NCBI RefSeq assembly: GCF_023156285.1
Contig: NZ_JAKZAJ010000004.1
Span: 124,001 to 188,000 of the forward strand
DNA from: Marinobacter koreensis
GTDB taxonomy: Bacteria > Pseudomonadota > Gammaproteobacteria > Pseudomonadales > Oleiphilaceae
Length of the DNA: 64,000 bases
Direction of reading: 5' to 3'
The notes beneath the pieces are model-generated. The model ran no database searches and was not told the origin of the DNA. It saw only the letters and a program-made list of their open reading frames with translations. Shown here in pieces: positions 45,751 through 53,800 of the stretch; within the stretch, counting starts at the first letter, position 1; every line of letters starts with the position of its first letter. The position numbers and the translations under genes were made by a program.

Positions 45751-46518
45751 ATGACTAATCCGCTTTTTGATATGACCGGCAAGGTTGCCGTCATAACCGG
45801 TTCCACCAAGGGCATCGGCCGTTCTATAGCCGAGGAAATGGCCAAGTGTGGCGCGAAGGTCGTGATTTCCAGCCGCAAGGCCGAGGTCTGCGAGCAGGTG
45901 GCCAGTGAACTCAAGGCCCAGGGCTATGAAGCCATCGCGATTCCCTGCCACGTTGGTAAGAAAGAAGACCTCCAGAACCTGGTGGACAAGACCAACGAAG
46001 CCTGGGGCGACATCGACGTGCTGGTGTGCAACGCCGCCACCAACCCGGTCTACGGCCCGACGTCCGAACTGACTGACGATGCCTGGGACAAGATCATGGA
46101 CACCAACGTCAAAGGCACGTTCTGGCTGACCAACATGGTGCTGCCGCAGATGGCGAAGAAGGGCGAAGGCTCCGTAGTCCTGCTGTCCAGCATCGCTGGC
46201 CTGCGGGGTAACACCGTTATTGGTACCTACGGCGTCTCCAAGGCGGCGGAAGCCGCACTGGCCCGAAACCTGGCGGTGGAGTGGGGGCCACAGGGCATCC
46301 GTGTGAATGCTATTGCACCCGGCCTTATCAAGACCGACTTTGCCAAGGCCCTCTGGGAAGACCCGGTGCGCGTAAAACGCGCCGAGGATAAAACCCCGCT
46401 GCGCCGCATCGGCGACCCGGTCGATATCGCCGGCCTTGCAGTATTTCTGTCCACCAAAGCCAGTGCCTACATCACTGGCCAGGTAATCGTCGCGGACGGT
46501 GGCGAAACCATCTGTTAA
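45751..46518 (+). CDS. Short-chain dehydrogenase/reductase between two hairpin elements
   Basis: 255 residues, classical SDR: T-G-S-T-K-G-I-G (about 16-23), V-C-N-A-A-T-N-P, and Y-G-V-S-K-A-A catalytic motif. Ser-Arg-Lys after the second strand (V-I-S-S-R-K) favours NADP(H). It is related to DHRS4-like ketoreductases. In the levulinate pathway the SDR LvaD reduces a 4-oxoacyl-CoA to the 4-hydroxy form; by position this gene could do the same, which is inference. ATG at 45751; hairpin elements lie on both sides. Confidence 0.9.
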   Translation: MTNPLFDMTGKVAVITGSTKGIGRSIAEEMAKCGAKVVISSRKAEVCEQVASELKAQGYEAIAIPCHVGKKEDLQNLVDKTNEAWGDIDVLVCNAATNPVYGPTSELTDDAWDKIMDTNVKGTFWLTNMVLPQMAKKGEGSVVLLSSIAGLRGNTVIGTYGVSKAAEAALARNLAVEWGPQGIRVNAIAPGLIKTDFAKALWEDPVRVKRAEDKTPLRRIGDPVDIAGLAVFLSTKASAYITGQVIVADGGETIC

Positions 46519-46550
46519 GGCGACTGATAACACAGTATGACGAGGCCGGT

Positions 46551-46628
46551 GGGTGGGGTGTCTTCGTGCAGGGAAAAAGATGTCCGAGCGAAGCGAGTTA
46601 TTTTTCCCGGAAGGAAGACACCCCACCC
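46551..46628. repeat. Large intergenic hairpin element, copy B
   Basis: Imperfect inverted repeat with 28-base arms (46551-46578 and 46601-46628; 15 bases perfect at the outer end and 8 at the inner end). The 22-base loop contains GAGCGAAGCGAG. The outer arms resemble copy A but the loops differ. It lies between the SDR and the phosphotransferase gene and may act as a terminator, RNA stabiliser or recombination site. Confidence 0.75.
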
Positions 46629-46685
46629 GACGGCCGCCGCCCCCGCAGTGGGGCAGCGACGAACAAATTGAAGGCAACGAAATCC

Positions 46686-47750
46686 ATGAGTATCGCACCG
46701 GAGTTGGTGGAGGTTCTGCCCGCTCACAAATTTGACGAGAAACGTCTGCTTGATTGGCTGAAAGCGGAATTGCCAGAGGTTGGCCAGCGTATGGAGGTCA
46801 AGCAGTTCCAGGGCGGGCAGTCCAATCCGACGTTTTTGTTGGAAACGGATGGCGGCCGCTATGTGCTGCGCAAAAAACCGCCCGGGAAGACACTGCCCTC
46901 CGCTCATATGGTGGAGCGCGAGTTTCGGGTAATGGGCGCGCTGCACGACCATACGGAGGTTCCCGTGCCGCGCGTGCGAGTGCTTTGCGAGGACAGTTCT
47001 GTCATCGGTACGCCTTTCTATGTAATGGATTTCCTGGAAGGCCGGATCATCAGCCATTCCGCGCTTCGGGCGCTGGACCGGCAGGATCGGATGCCGGCGC
47101 ATCACTCGGCCATCGATACGCTGGCAGCGCTGCATTCGGTGGATGTGAACGCCATCGGGCTGGGGGATTACGGGCGGCCGGAAGGGTATGTGGCCCGTCA
47201 GGTGTCCCGGTGGAGCAAGCAGTATCTGGCGTCGAAGACCGATGAGTTGCCGGCAATGGACAATCTCATGGCCTGGCTGCCGGAAAATCTGCCGGCGAAG
47301 GATGAGACCTCGATTGCCCATGGCGATTACCGGTTCGGGAACCTGATGTTGGCGCCGGATAAGCCCGAGGTGATTGCAATCCTGGATTGGGAACTGTCTA
47401 CCCTAGGGCATCCGCTGGCGGATCTGGCCTATTACTGCCTGCCCTATTACCTGCCGTCGGATATGGAAGGCATGCGGGGACTTCGGGGCGAGGACCTGGA
47501 AGCCCTGGGCATTCCCGATGAGCAGGAGACCATTGCCCGGTATTGTGCCAGAACCGGTCGGGACGGCATCGACGACTGGCATGTGTTCCTGGCGTTTTCA
47601 CTGTTCCGGCTGGCGGCCATTCTGCAGGGTGTCTACAAGCGTGCGCTGGATGGCAATGCGGCCAACGCAAACGCGCTGGAAGTGGGCAAGCGGGCGAGTC
47701 TGCTCGCGGATATCGGTTGGCAGATTGCCTGCGACGGACAGAAACAGTGA
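46686..47750 (+). CDS. APH-family phosphotransferase, ACAD10/11 kinase type (LvaA-like)
   Basis: 354 residues of the aminoglycoside phosphotransferase/choline kinase fold. There is a nucleotide-binding strand with Y-V-L-R-K-K-P-P-G (Lys about 63-64), the catalytic loop H-G-D-Y-R-F-G-N (212-219) and the metal-binding D-W-E (234-236). The body matches, from memory, the N-terminal kinase domain of ACAD10/11 (G-G-Q-S-N-P-T-F, V-I-G-T-P-F-Y-V-M). Such kinases phosphorylate the 4-hydroxyl of 4-hydroxyacyl-CoA. ATG at 46686 begins M-S-I-A-P; the frame upstream runs through hairpin copy B. Confidence 0.88.
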   Translation: MSIAPELVEVLPAHKFDEKRLLDWLKAELPEVGQRMEVKQFQGGQSNPTFLLETDGGRYVLRKKPPGKTLPSAHMVEREFRVMGALHDHTEVPVPRVRVLCEDSSVIGTPFYVMDFLEGRIISHSALRALDRQDRMPAHHSAIDTLAALHSVDVNAIGLGDYGRPEGYVARQVSRWSKQYLASKTDELPAMDNLMAWLPENLPAKDETSIAHGDYRFGNLMLAPDKPEVIAILDWELSTLGHPLADLAYYCLPYYLPSDMEGMRGLRGEDLEALGIPDEQETIARYCARTGRDGIDDWHVFLAFSLFRLAAILQGVYKRALDGNAANANALEVGKRASLLADIGWQIACDGQKQ

Positions 47751-47764
47751 AGGGAGAGAGCGCC

Positions 47765-48562
47765 ATGAAAGGCCCTATTGTCAATCGCATCCTGATCACC
47801 AACGACGACGGTATCAACGCCCCCGGTATTGCGGTGCTGGAAGGAATTGCCCGTCACCTCGCCGAGGAGGTCTGGATCGTGGCTCCGGAGCACGATCGCA
47901 GCGGTGCCGGCCAGAGTATTTCCATTCACAGTCCGCTGCGGGTCTACCGGTCCGGGGAGAAACGTTATGCCCTGTCCGGGACGCCGGCGGATTGTGTCCT
48001 CTACGCGCTGGCGGAGTGGTTTGGCGAGACGCCACCTGATCTGGTGCTGTCTGGCGTGAACTGTGGCGCCAATATCAGCGATTCGGTGCAGTACTCGGGC
48101 ACAGTCGGTGCCGCGTTGAGCGCCCTGCACATGAACATTCCGGCGATTGCCCTGAGTCAGGCCTTCCTGAACCGGGAGGGGATTCACTGGTCACCGGTCC
48201 AGACCTACGGCGAATCGATCATTCGCCGTCTGTACCAGACCGACCGGGTTCGGGGCTGGAACGTGAATTTTCCCGCCTGCGACGCAGGAGAGATTTCCGA
48301 GGCACGCTGGTGCCGGCAGTCCACCGGATCCATACAGCGGCCACGGCTGCTGGCGGGTCAGGATGCCCGCAGCCTGCCTTACTGGTGGTTGGGCTTTGAA
48401 CGCAGTTCCCGGCACATCGTGGCACCCGATGCCGACGTGACCGTGCTGAGGGAAAAGGCCATCGCCATCACGCCATTACGACACGAAGACCCCCTCCCAG
48501 GGGGCACTGATACTTTCGACCTGGCCGCCGGCGCGGCCGACGCATCAAACCGGGGAGACTAA
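47765..48562 (+). CDS. SurE-like phosphatase/nucleotidase
   Basis: 265 residues with the SurE metal site I-T-N-D-D-G (Asp 14-15), a serine loop at D-R-S-G-A-G-Q-S, and S-G-V-N-C-G-A-N plus Y-S-G-T-V-G-A-A. SurE proteins are metal-dependent 5'(3')-nucleotidases that also act on other phosphomonoesters. The housekeeping surE normally sits with pcm and nlpD; this copy lies in a catabolic operon between a kinase and a CoA ligase, so a specialised phosphatase role is plausible. ATG at 47765 with GGAGAG; 14 bases after the kinase gene and 5 before the ligase. Confidence 0.9.
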   Translation: MKGPIVNRILITNDDGINAPGIAVLEGIARHLAEEVWIVAPEHDRSGAGQSISIHSPLRVYRSGEKRYALSGTPADCVLYALAEWFGETPPDLVLSGVNCGANISDSVQYSGTVGAALSALHMNIPAIALSQAFLNREGIHWSPVQTYGESIIRRLYQTDRVRGWNVNFPACDAGEISEARWCRQSTGSIQRPRLLAGQDARSLPYWWLGFERSSRHIVAPDADVTVLREKAIAITPLRHEDPLPGGTDTFDLAAGAADASNRGD

Positions 48563-48567
48563 TCAAC

Positions 48568-50232
48568 ATGTTCACACGCCATTACAACGTCTGGCCGAAG
48601 GAACTGCCCAAGACCATGACGCTGCCGGAAACCAGTGTGTATACCAACCTGGAGATCTCCGCCCGGCGCTATCCGGACCACACCGCCATCATTTTCTACG
48701 ATGCGCCCATGAGCTATCGACGGCTCAATGAGGAAGTGGAGGCGATGGCCGGGTATCTGCAGGCCCAGGGCGTCAAAAAGGGTGACCGGGTGCTGCTGTA
48801 TATGCAGAACTCGCCCCAGTACGTCATTGGTTATTACGCCATCCTGCGCGCGGATGCGGTGGTGATTCCGGTCAATCCCATGAACCGCCATGCGGAACTG
48901 GAGCATTACATCGCCGACACCAGCGCTACGCTGTGCCTGGCGGGTCAGGAATTGGCCAGCTTTATCGTACCCCTGATCGGCGAAACCAACCTGGAGCAGG
49001 TGGTAGTCGCCTCCTACAACACCTACATCAACCTGGAAACCGACCTGAACCTGCCGGCGGAAGTGGCCGCGCCTGCCTGGTCGAAAGAGATTCCGGGCGT
49101 TGTCAGCTGGGACACCGCAATGGCGTCCGGGCACAAGCCCTCTGAACATACCGCTCAGCCGGACGATCTGGCGGTGATTCCCTACAGTTCAGGCACCACC
49201 GGCGCACCGAAGGGCTGCATGCACACCCATCGGTCGGTGATGGCGACGGCCCTGCACCGGGCGTTCTGGAACCTGAGTACGCCGGACACGGTGCAGCTTT
49301 CGACGCTGCCATTCTTCCATGTGACCGGCATGACCGGGTCCATGAACAGCCCGATCTACAGCGGCTCCACCTCGGTCATCATGACCCGCTGGGATCGGAC
49401 CACCGCGGCGAAGCTGATCGAGCGTTACCGGGTGACCGGCTGGACCAACATCGTCACCATGGCGGTGGATTTCCTGTCCAACCCGGACATTGGCCAATAC
49501 GACCTCACCAGCCTGAACACCATTGGCGGGGGCGGTGCCGCCATGCCGGAAGCGGTGGCAGAGAAACTCAAGCGGATGACCGGCCTGGACTACATCGAGG
49601 GCTACGGGCTGTCCGAGACCATGGCTGCCACCCACATCAATCCCCCCGATCATCCGAAGGCCCAGTGTCTGGGTATCCCGGTGTTTGATGTGGATTGCCG
49701 GATCATCGATGTGGACACGCTGGAGGAGAAAGGCCCCGGGGAAACCGGCGAGATCGTCTCCTGCGGCCCGCAGGTCACGCTGGGTTACTGGAACCGGCCG
49801 GCGGAGACCGAGAAGGCGTTTGTTGAAATCGACGGCAAGCGGTTCTTCCGGACCGGCGATCTGGGCTATTACGACGAGGATGGTTACTTCTTCATGGTGG
49901 ATCGCGTGAAACGGATGATCAACGCTTCCGGCTTCAAGGTATGGCCGTCCGAAGTGGAAGGCCTGATGTACCGCCATCCTGCCATCCATGAGGTATGCAT
50001 CATCTCGGCCCCGGATCCCAAGCGTGGTGAGACAGTCAAGGCCTGCATCGTGCTGACCCCGGAAGCGGACACCAATACCACCGAAGAGGACATCACCAGC
50101 TGGTGCAAGGAACAGATGGCGGCCTACAAGGTACCCACCATCATCGAGTTCGTCGATGAGTTGCCGAAGTCGCCTACCGGCAAGTTGATGTGGCGCGCCC
50201 TTCAGGAAGAGGAGTGGAAAAAACAGGCCTGA
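48568..50232 (+). CDS. AMP-forming long-chain acyl-CoA synthetase
   Basis: 554 residues, ANL superfamily: P-loop Y-S-S-G-T-T-G-A-P-K-G, Y-G-L-S-E-T, F-R-T-G-D-L-G, hinge D-R-V-K-R-M-I-N-A-S-G-F-K, and C-terminal lysine in S-P-T-G-K-L-M-W. It activates a fatty or modified carboxylic acid with CoA. It is the last gene of the run from 46686 and could supply acyl-CoA to the kinase and the ACAD11-like enzyme, as LvaE does in the levulinate pathway. Confidence 0.93.
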   Translation: MFTRHYNVWPKELPKTMTLPETSVYTNLEISARRYPDHTAIIFYDAPMSYRRLNEEVEAMAGYLQAQGVKKGDRVLLYMQNSPQYVIGYYAILRADAVVIPVNPMNRHAELEHYIADTSATLCLAGQELASFIVPLIGETNLEQVVVASYNTYINLETDLNLPAEVAAPAWSKEIPGVVSWDTAMASGHKPSEHTAQPDDLAVIPYSSGTTGAPKGCMHTHRSVMATALHRAFWNLSTPDTVQLSTLPFFHVTGMTGSMNSPIYSGSTSVIMTRWDRTTAAKLIERYRVTGWTNIVTMAVDFLSNPDIGQYDLTSLNTIGGGGAAMPEAVAEKLKRMTGLDYIEGYGLSETMAATHINPPDHPKAQCLGIPVFDVDCRIIDVDTLEEKGPGETGEIVSCGPQVTLGYWNRPAETEKAFVEIDGKRFFRTGDLGYYDEDGYFFMVDRVKRMINASGFKVWPSEVEGLMYRHPAIHEVCIISAPDPKRGETVKACIVLTPEADTNTTEEDITSWCKEQMAAYKVPTIIEFVDELPKSPTGKLMWRALQEEEWKKQA

Positions 50233-50267
50233 ATAGTCACTAACCTAACAAAAAGTACGCAGAGCGA

Positions 50268-50312
50268 AACATAATTTTATTATGTTGACATGCGAAACGA
50301 TCAGTGTAATTG
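50268..50312 (+). promoter_or_regulatory. Promoter and inverted repeat upstream of the liv operon
   Basis: A -35 element TTGACA (50285-50290) with a -10-like TAATTG (50307-50312) at 16-base spacing. A 7-bp inverted repeat AACATAA (50268-50274) / TTATGTT (50280-50286), spacer 5, touches the -35 element and may be the site of a regulator. The livH start lies about 84 bases downstream. Confidence 0.5.
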
Positions 50313-50395
50313 TTTCAGGTAACGCCGCGGGGTGAGCCCGCCCCGCGGTTTAAAGCCTCAAACCATCCGATAACAACAAACACGGAGGGGCAGAT

Positions 50396-51259
50396 TTGAA
50401 CCTTTTCTTCCAGCAAATCATCAACGGGTTGACCCTGGGCAGCATCTACGGTCTCGTAGCGCTCGGTCTCACCCTGGTCTACGGAATTCTGCACATTCCG
50501 AACTTTGCCCACGGCGCGCTGTATATGGTCGGGGCCTTCATGTCCTACTTCTTCATGGTGGACCTTGGTGTTCATTACTGGGTTGCGATGGCGGGTTCCG
50601 CCGCGGTGGTCGCCATCCTTGGCATCCTGTGTGAGCGCCTGGTGTTCCATCCACTGCGAAATTCTCCCCCGATACACGACAAGATTGCTGCCATCGGGGT
50701 GTTGTTGTTCCTTGAGGCGACTATCCAGATGTTCTGGGGATCGGACTTCCGTCGGATGTCCTCGCCCTTCACCGGCATCATGAACTTTGACGGCCTGATC
50801 ATTCCCGAGCAGCGCCTGCTGATCATTGTCGGCGCCTTTACCCTGGTGATCGGTCTTCAGCTGTTCCTGCGCAAGACCATGACCGGCGCCACCATCATCG
50901 CCATGGCCCAGAGCCGGGAAGGGGCGTTCCTGGTGGGGATCGACTCCAACCGGGTGGCCATGATGACCTTTGGCATCTCCGGCGCACTGGCAGCAGTCGC
51001 AGCCAGCCTCTATGCGCCCATCAACCTGGTTTACCCGGCCATGGGGCACCTGGTCATCATGAAAGCCTTCGTGATCATCATCCTTGGTGGTATGGGCAGC
51101 GTGCCCGGGGCCATCGTCGGCGGCATGATCATCGGTTTCGCCGAGGCGTTCGGTGGCTTCTACATCTCCACGGCCTACAAGGACATCATCGCCTTCGGTC
51201 TGCTGGTTCTGATTCTGTCTGCTCGCCCACAGGGCCTGTTTGCGAAGGGGGCGCACTGA
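50396..51259 (+). CDS. livH: Branched-chain amino acid-type ABC permease LivH
   Basis: 287 residues with about eight membrane helices and the LivH hallmark [20 protein letters not shown], plus the coupling region [12 protein letters not shown] start at 50396 with GGAGG upstream. It is the first gene of a full liv-type import operon. Many such operons outside amino acid loci import aromatic or short-chain acids or amides, so leucine is not assured. Confidence 0.93.
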   Translation: MNLFFQQIINGLTLGSIYGLVALGLTLVYGILHIPNFAHGALYMVGAFMSYFFMVDLGVHYWVAMAGSAAVVAILGILCERLVFHPLRNSPPIHDKIAAIGVLLFLEATIQMFWGSDFRRMSSPFTGIMNFDGLIIPEQRLLIIVGAFTLVIGLQLFLRKTMTGATIIAMAQSREGAFLVGIDSNRVAMMTFGISGALAAVAASLYAPINLVYPAMGHLVIMKAFVIIILGGMGSVPGAIVGGMIIGFAEAFGGFYISTAYKDIIAFGLLVLILSARPQGLFAKGAH

Positions 51260-51261
51260 CC

Positions 51262-52296
51262 ATGTTGTTCAAACTCGGAAGCTTTTTTATGAAGCCCGGC
51301 GCCAAGATGGCGCTGCTGGCCCTGGCCATCGTGTTTCCGGCCCTGGCCAGCAACGAGTACCAGGTGTACGTGATGGCGTCGGCCTTCGTCTGGGCGATTG
51401 CGGTGTATGGCCTTAACATCATCACCGGTTACTGCGGCCAGCTGAACCTGGCCCATGGCGGATTCTTTGCCATCGGTGCCTACACCCTGGGCCTGCTGAC
51501 CTCGGATGCAGGCTGGAGCTTCTGGCCGGCGTTTGTCGCCGCGCTGCTGGTGACGGCAGTCCTTGGATTCCTGGTGGGCGTGGTGTCACTTCGTCTCAAA
51601 GAACACTACTTTGCCATTTTCACCCTGTGTGTCGGCTTCATCATTTATCTGTTGATGGACAAGTGGGAAGAGCTCACCCACGGACCGGTGGGTGTGCGGG
51701 ACATCGCCGCACCCTATGGGTTCGGCGTGGTCGACTTCACCGAAACCACTCCCTTCTATTACCTGGTGCTGGCGTTCCTGGTGTTTTCCATCTGGTTCAT
51801 GGGGCGTCTGTCCCGCTCCCTGCTGGGGCGCACCTTCATCGCTATCCGCAATGGTGATGAGCTGGCCCAGTCGCTCGGGATCAACCTGATGCGCAACAAG
51901 GTACTGGCATTCGTGCTGTCTACCACCTACGCCGGTCTGGCCGGTGCCCTCTACGCGGGTATGGTTCGGTTCATCGGGCCGGAAGAGGCCAACATCATTC
52001 ATACGTTCGACATGATCACCTACCTGCTGGTAGGTGGCATCGGCACCCTGACCGGGCCGCTGCTGGGCACCATCAGTATTGTCTGGATTACCCAGTCCCT
52101 GCAGTTCCTTGAAGAGTACCGGATGATCCTGTTCGGCCCACTGCTGGTGGTCCTGGTTATCTTCTTCCCGCGGGGCATTACCGGCCAGTTCCTGACCTGG
52201 ATGCACCACAAGGCCCAGACCCTGTCACCGGCCAAAAAGGAAAAAGCGAGCAAGGTCCAGACCGCCACTTCCGGGGAGGTGAAGAACAATGCTTAA
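51262..52296 (+). CDS. livM: Branched-chain amino acid-type ABC permease LivM
   Basis: 344 residues with about ten membrane helices and the LivM motif Y-C-G-Q-L-N-L-A-H-G-G-F-F-A-I-G-A-Y. The C-terminal 30 residues are cytoplasmic and Lys-rich. ATG at 51262, two bases after livH; the end overlaps livG by 8 bases. Confidence 0.93.
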   Translation: MLFKLGSFFMKPGAKMALLALAIVFPALASNEYQVYVMASAFVWAIAVYGLNIITGYCGQLNLAHGGFFAIGAYTLGLLTSDAGWSFWPAFVAALLVTAVLGFLVGVVSLRLKEHYFAIFTLCVGFIIYLLMDKWEELTHGPVGVRDIAAPYGFGVVDFTETTPFYYLVLAFLVFSIWFMGRLSRSLLGRTFIAIRNGDELAQSLGINLMRNKVLAFVLSTTYAGLAGALYAGMVRFIGPEEANIIHTFDMITYLLVGGIGTLTGPLLGTISIVWITQSLQFLEEYRMILFGPLLVVLVIFFPRGITGQFLTWMHHKAQTLSPAKKEKASKVQTATSGEVKNNA

Positions 52297-53056
52297 AGTG
52301 GAACACCTGACCAAGATGTTTGGCGGCCTGGCGGCGGTCAACGATGTTTCCGTCGATTTCGAGGCGGGCAAGATCAACGCCATTATCGGCCCCAACGGGG
52401 CAGGCAAGAGTACGTTTTTCAACCTGATCTCCGGCCTGCACCAGCCCACATCCGGACGCATCCTGCTGGATGGGACGGATGTCACCAATATGCCGTCGGA
52501 CAAGGTCGCTCGACTGGGCGTTGGCCGCACTTTCCAGACCACTAACCTGTTTGAACAGGCCTCGGTGCTGGACAACCTGATCGTCGGGCACCGTCTGCGC
52601 ACCAAATCCGGCCTCTGGGACGTGCTGATCAACAGCAAGCGCCTGCAGCGTGAAGAAAAGGCGGCACGGGACAAGGCGATGGAAGCGCTGGATTTCGTGG
52701 GTCTGACTCATGTCGCGGGGCAGTTCATTGCCGACATTACCCAGGAAGAGCGCAAGCGGGTGGCCTTTGCACTGGCACTGGCGACCGATCCGAAAATCGT
52801 TCTGCTGGATGAACCGGCGGCGGGCGTGAACCCGGAGGAAACCCAGGGATTTGCCGAACTCATGCGCAAGATGGTCGACAACGGCCTGACGGTCTGTCTG
52901 ATCGAGCACAAGATGGACATGATCATGAGCCTGGCGGACAAAATCATGGTGCTGGATCACGGCGAGAAAATCGCCGAGGGCACCCCGGAAGAGGTCCGCA
53001 ATAACCCGGTTGTGATCGAAGCCTATCTGGGAGGTGATGAAGATGCTGCAGCTTGA
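52289..53056 (+). CDS. livG: Liv-type ABC ATPase LivG with unusual signature motif
   Basis: 255 residues. Walker A is G-P-N-G-A-G-K-S-T and Walker B I-V-L-L-D-E-P-A-A-G-V-N-P. At the position of the ABC signature (usually L-S-[GY]-G-x-Q-[RK]-R) the protein reads I-T-Q-E-E-R-K-R-V-A, so the canonical Ser and Gly are missing. It may still work because the partner LivF has a perfect signature. Overlaps livM and livF. Confidence 0.92.
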   Translation: MLKVEHLTKMFGGLAAVNDVSVDFEAGKINAIIGPNGAGKSTFFNLISGLHQPTSGRILLDGTDVTNMPSDKVARLGVGRTFQTTNLFEQASVLDNLIVGHRLRTKSGLWDVLINSKRLQREEKAARDKAMEALDFVGLTHVAGQFIADITQEERKRVAFALALATDPKIVLLDEPAAGVNPEETQGFAELMRKMVDNGLTVCLIEHKMDMIMSLADKIMVLDHGEKIAEGTPEEVRNNPVVIEAYLGGDEDAAA

Positions 53057-53750
53057 GAATCTCGATGTCTGCTACGGCAGCTTCAAGGCCCTTTCTGACA
53101 TCAGCATGACCGTCGACACCGGCGAACTGGTGGTTCTGCTTGGCGCCAACGGTGCCGGCAAGTCCACCCTGTTCAACGCCATCAGCGGGCTGATCAAACC
53201 GGCCGCCGGCGACATCCGTTTCGAAGACAAACACCTGAACGGCATGAAGCCGAATGCGGTGGTCTCTTCGGGTGTGGTGCAGTGTGCCGAGGGCCGCAAG
53301 CTGTTTCCCCAGATGAGCGTCCACCAGAACCTGATGATGGGCGCGTATGTCCATCGTCGGGATCGGGATGGCAACAAGAAACGCCTGAACGAGGTGCTGG
53401 AGTTGTTTCCGATTCTGGAGGACAAGGCGGGTCAGCCGGCGGGATCGCTGTCCGGCGGCCAGCAGCAGATGGTCGCGATCGGACGGGCGATGATGAGCCG
53501 CCCGCGTCTGCTGATGCTGGACGAGCCCTCCCTGGGCCTAGCGCCGCTGGTGGTCAAGCAGATGTTCGAAACCATTCAACAGATTAACAGCCTGGGCACC
53601 ACCGTGCTGCTGGCTGAACAGAATGCCTTTGCGGCCCTGAAGATCGCTCACCGGGCCTACGTCATGGAGAACGGGCGCCTGTTGATGGAAGGTGATCGGG
53701 AAGCCATGCTGGGCAATGAAGAGGTACGCAAAGCATACATCGGGGCCTGA
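53043..53750 (+). CDS. livF: Liv-type ABC ATPase LivF
   Basis: 235 residues. Walker A G-A-N-G-A-G-K-S-T, signature L-S-G-G-Q-Q-Q-M, Walker B L-L-M-L-D-E-P-S-L-G-L-A-P. ATG at 53043 lies 8 bases after GGGAGG (53029-53034); ATG 53037 and GTG 53034 are in frame but too close. It overlaps the 3' end of livG and pairs with it as an ATPase heterodimer. Confidence 0.94.
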   Translation: MLQLENLDVCYGSFKALSDISMTVDTGELVVLLGANGAGKSTLFNAISGLIKPAAGDIRFEDKHLNGMKPNAVVSSGVVQCAEGRKLFPQMSVHQNLMMGAYVHRRDRDGNKKRLNEVLELFPILEDKAGQPAGSLSGGQQQMVAIGRAMMSRPRLLMLDEPSLGLAPLVVKQMFETIQQINSLGTTVLLAEQNAFAALKIAHRAYVMENGRLLMEGDREAMLGNEEVRKAYIGA

Positions 53751-53800
53751 CGAGTCCCGGACACTGAGCAATGACGAGCGCAATAAACCAGGAGAAAACA

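Noticed and set aside
44422..46698. Very long open frame on the minus strand opposite the ACAD11-like and SDR genes
   Set aside because: It is antisense to two well-supported genes and runs through both hairpins; its protein is rich in His, Gly, Arg and Asp, typical of a complementary-strand frame in GC-rich DNA, and resembles no family.
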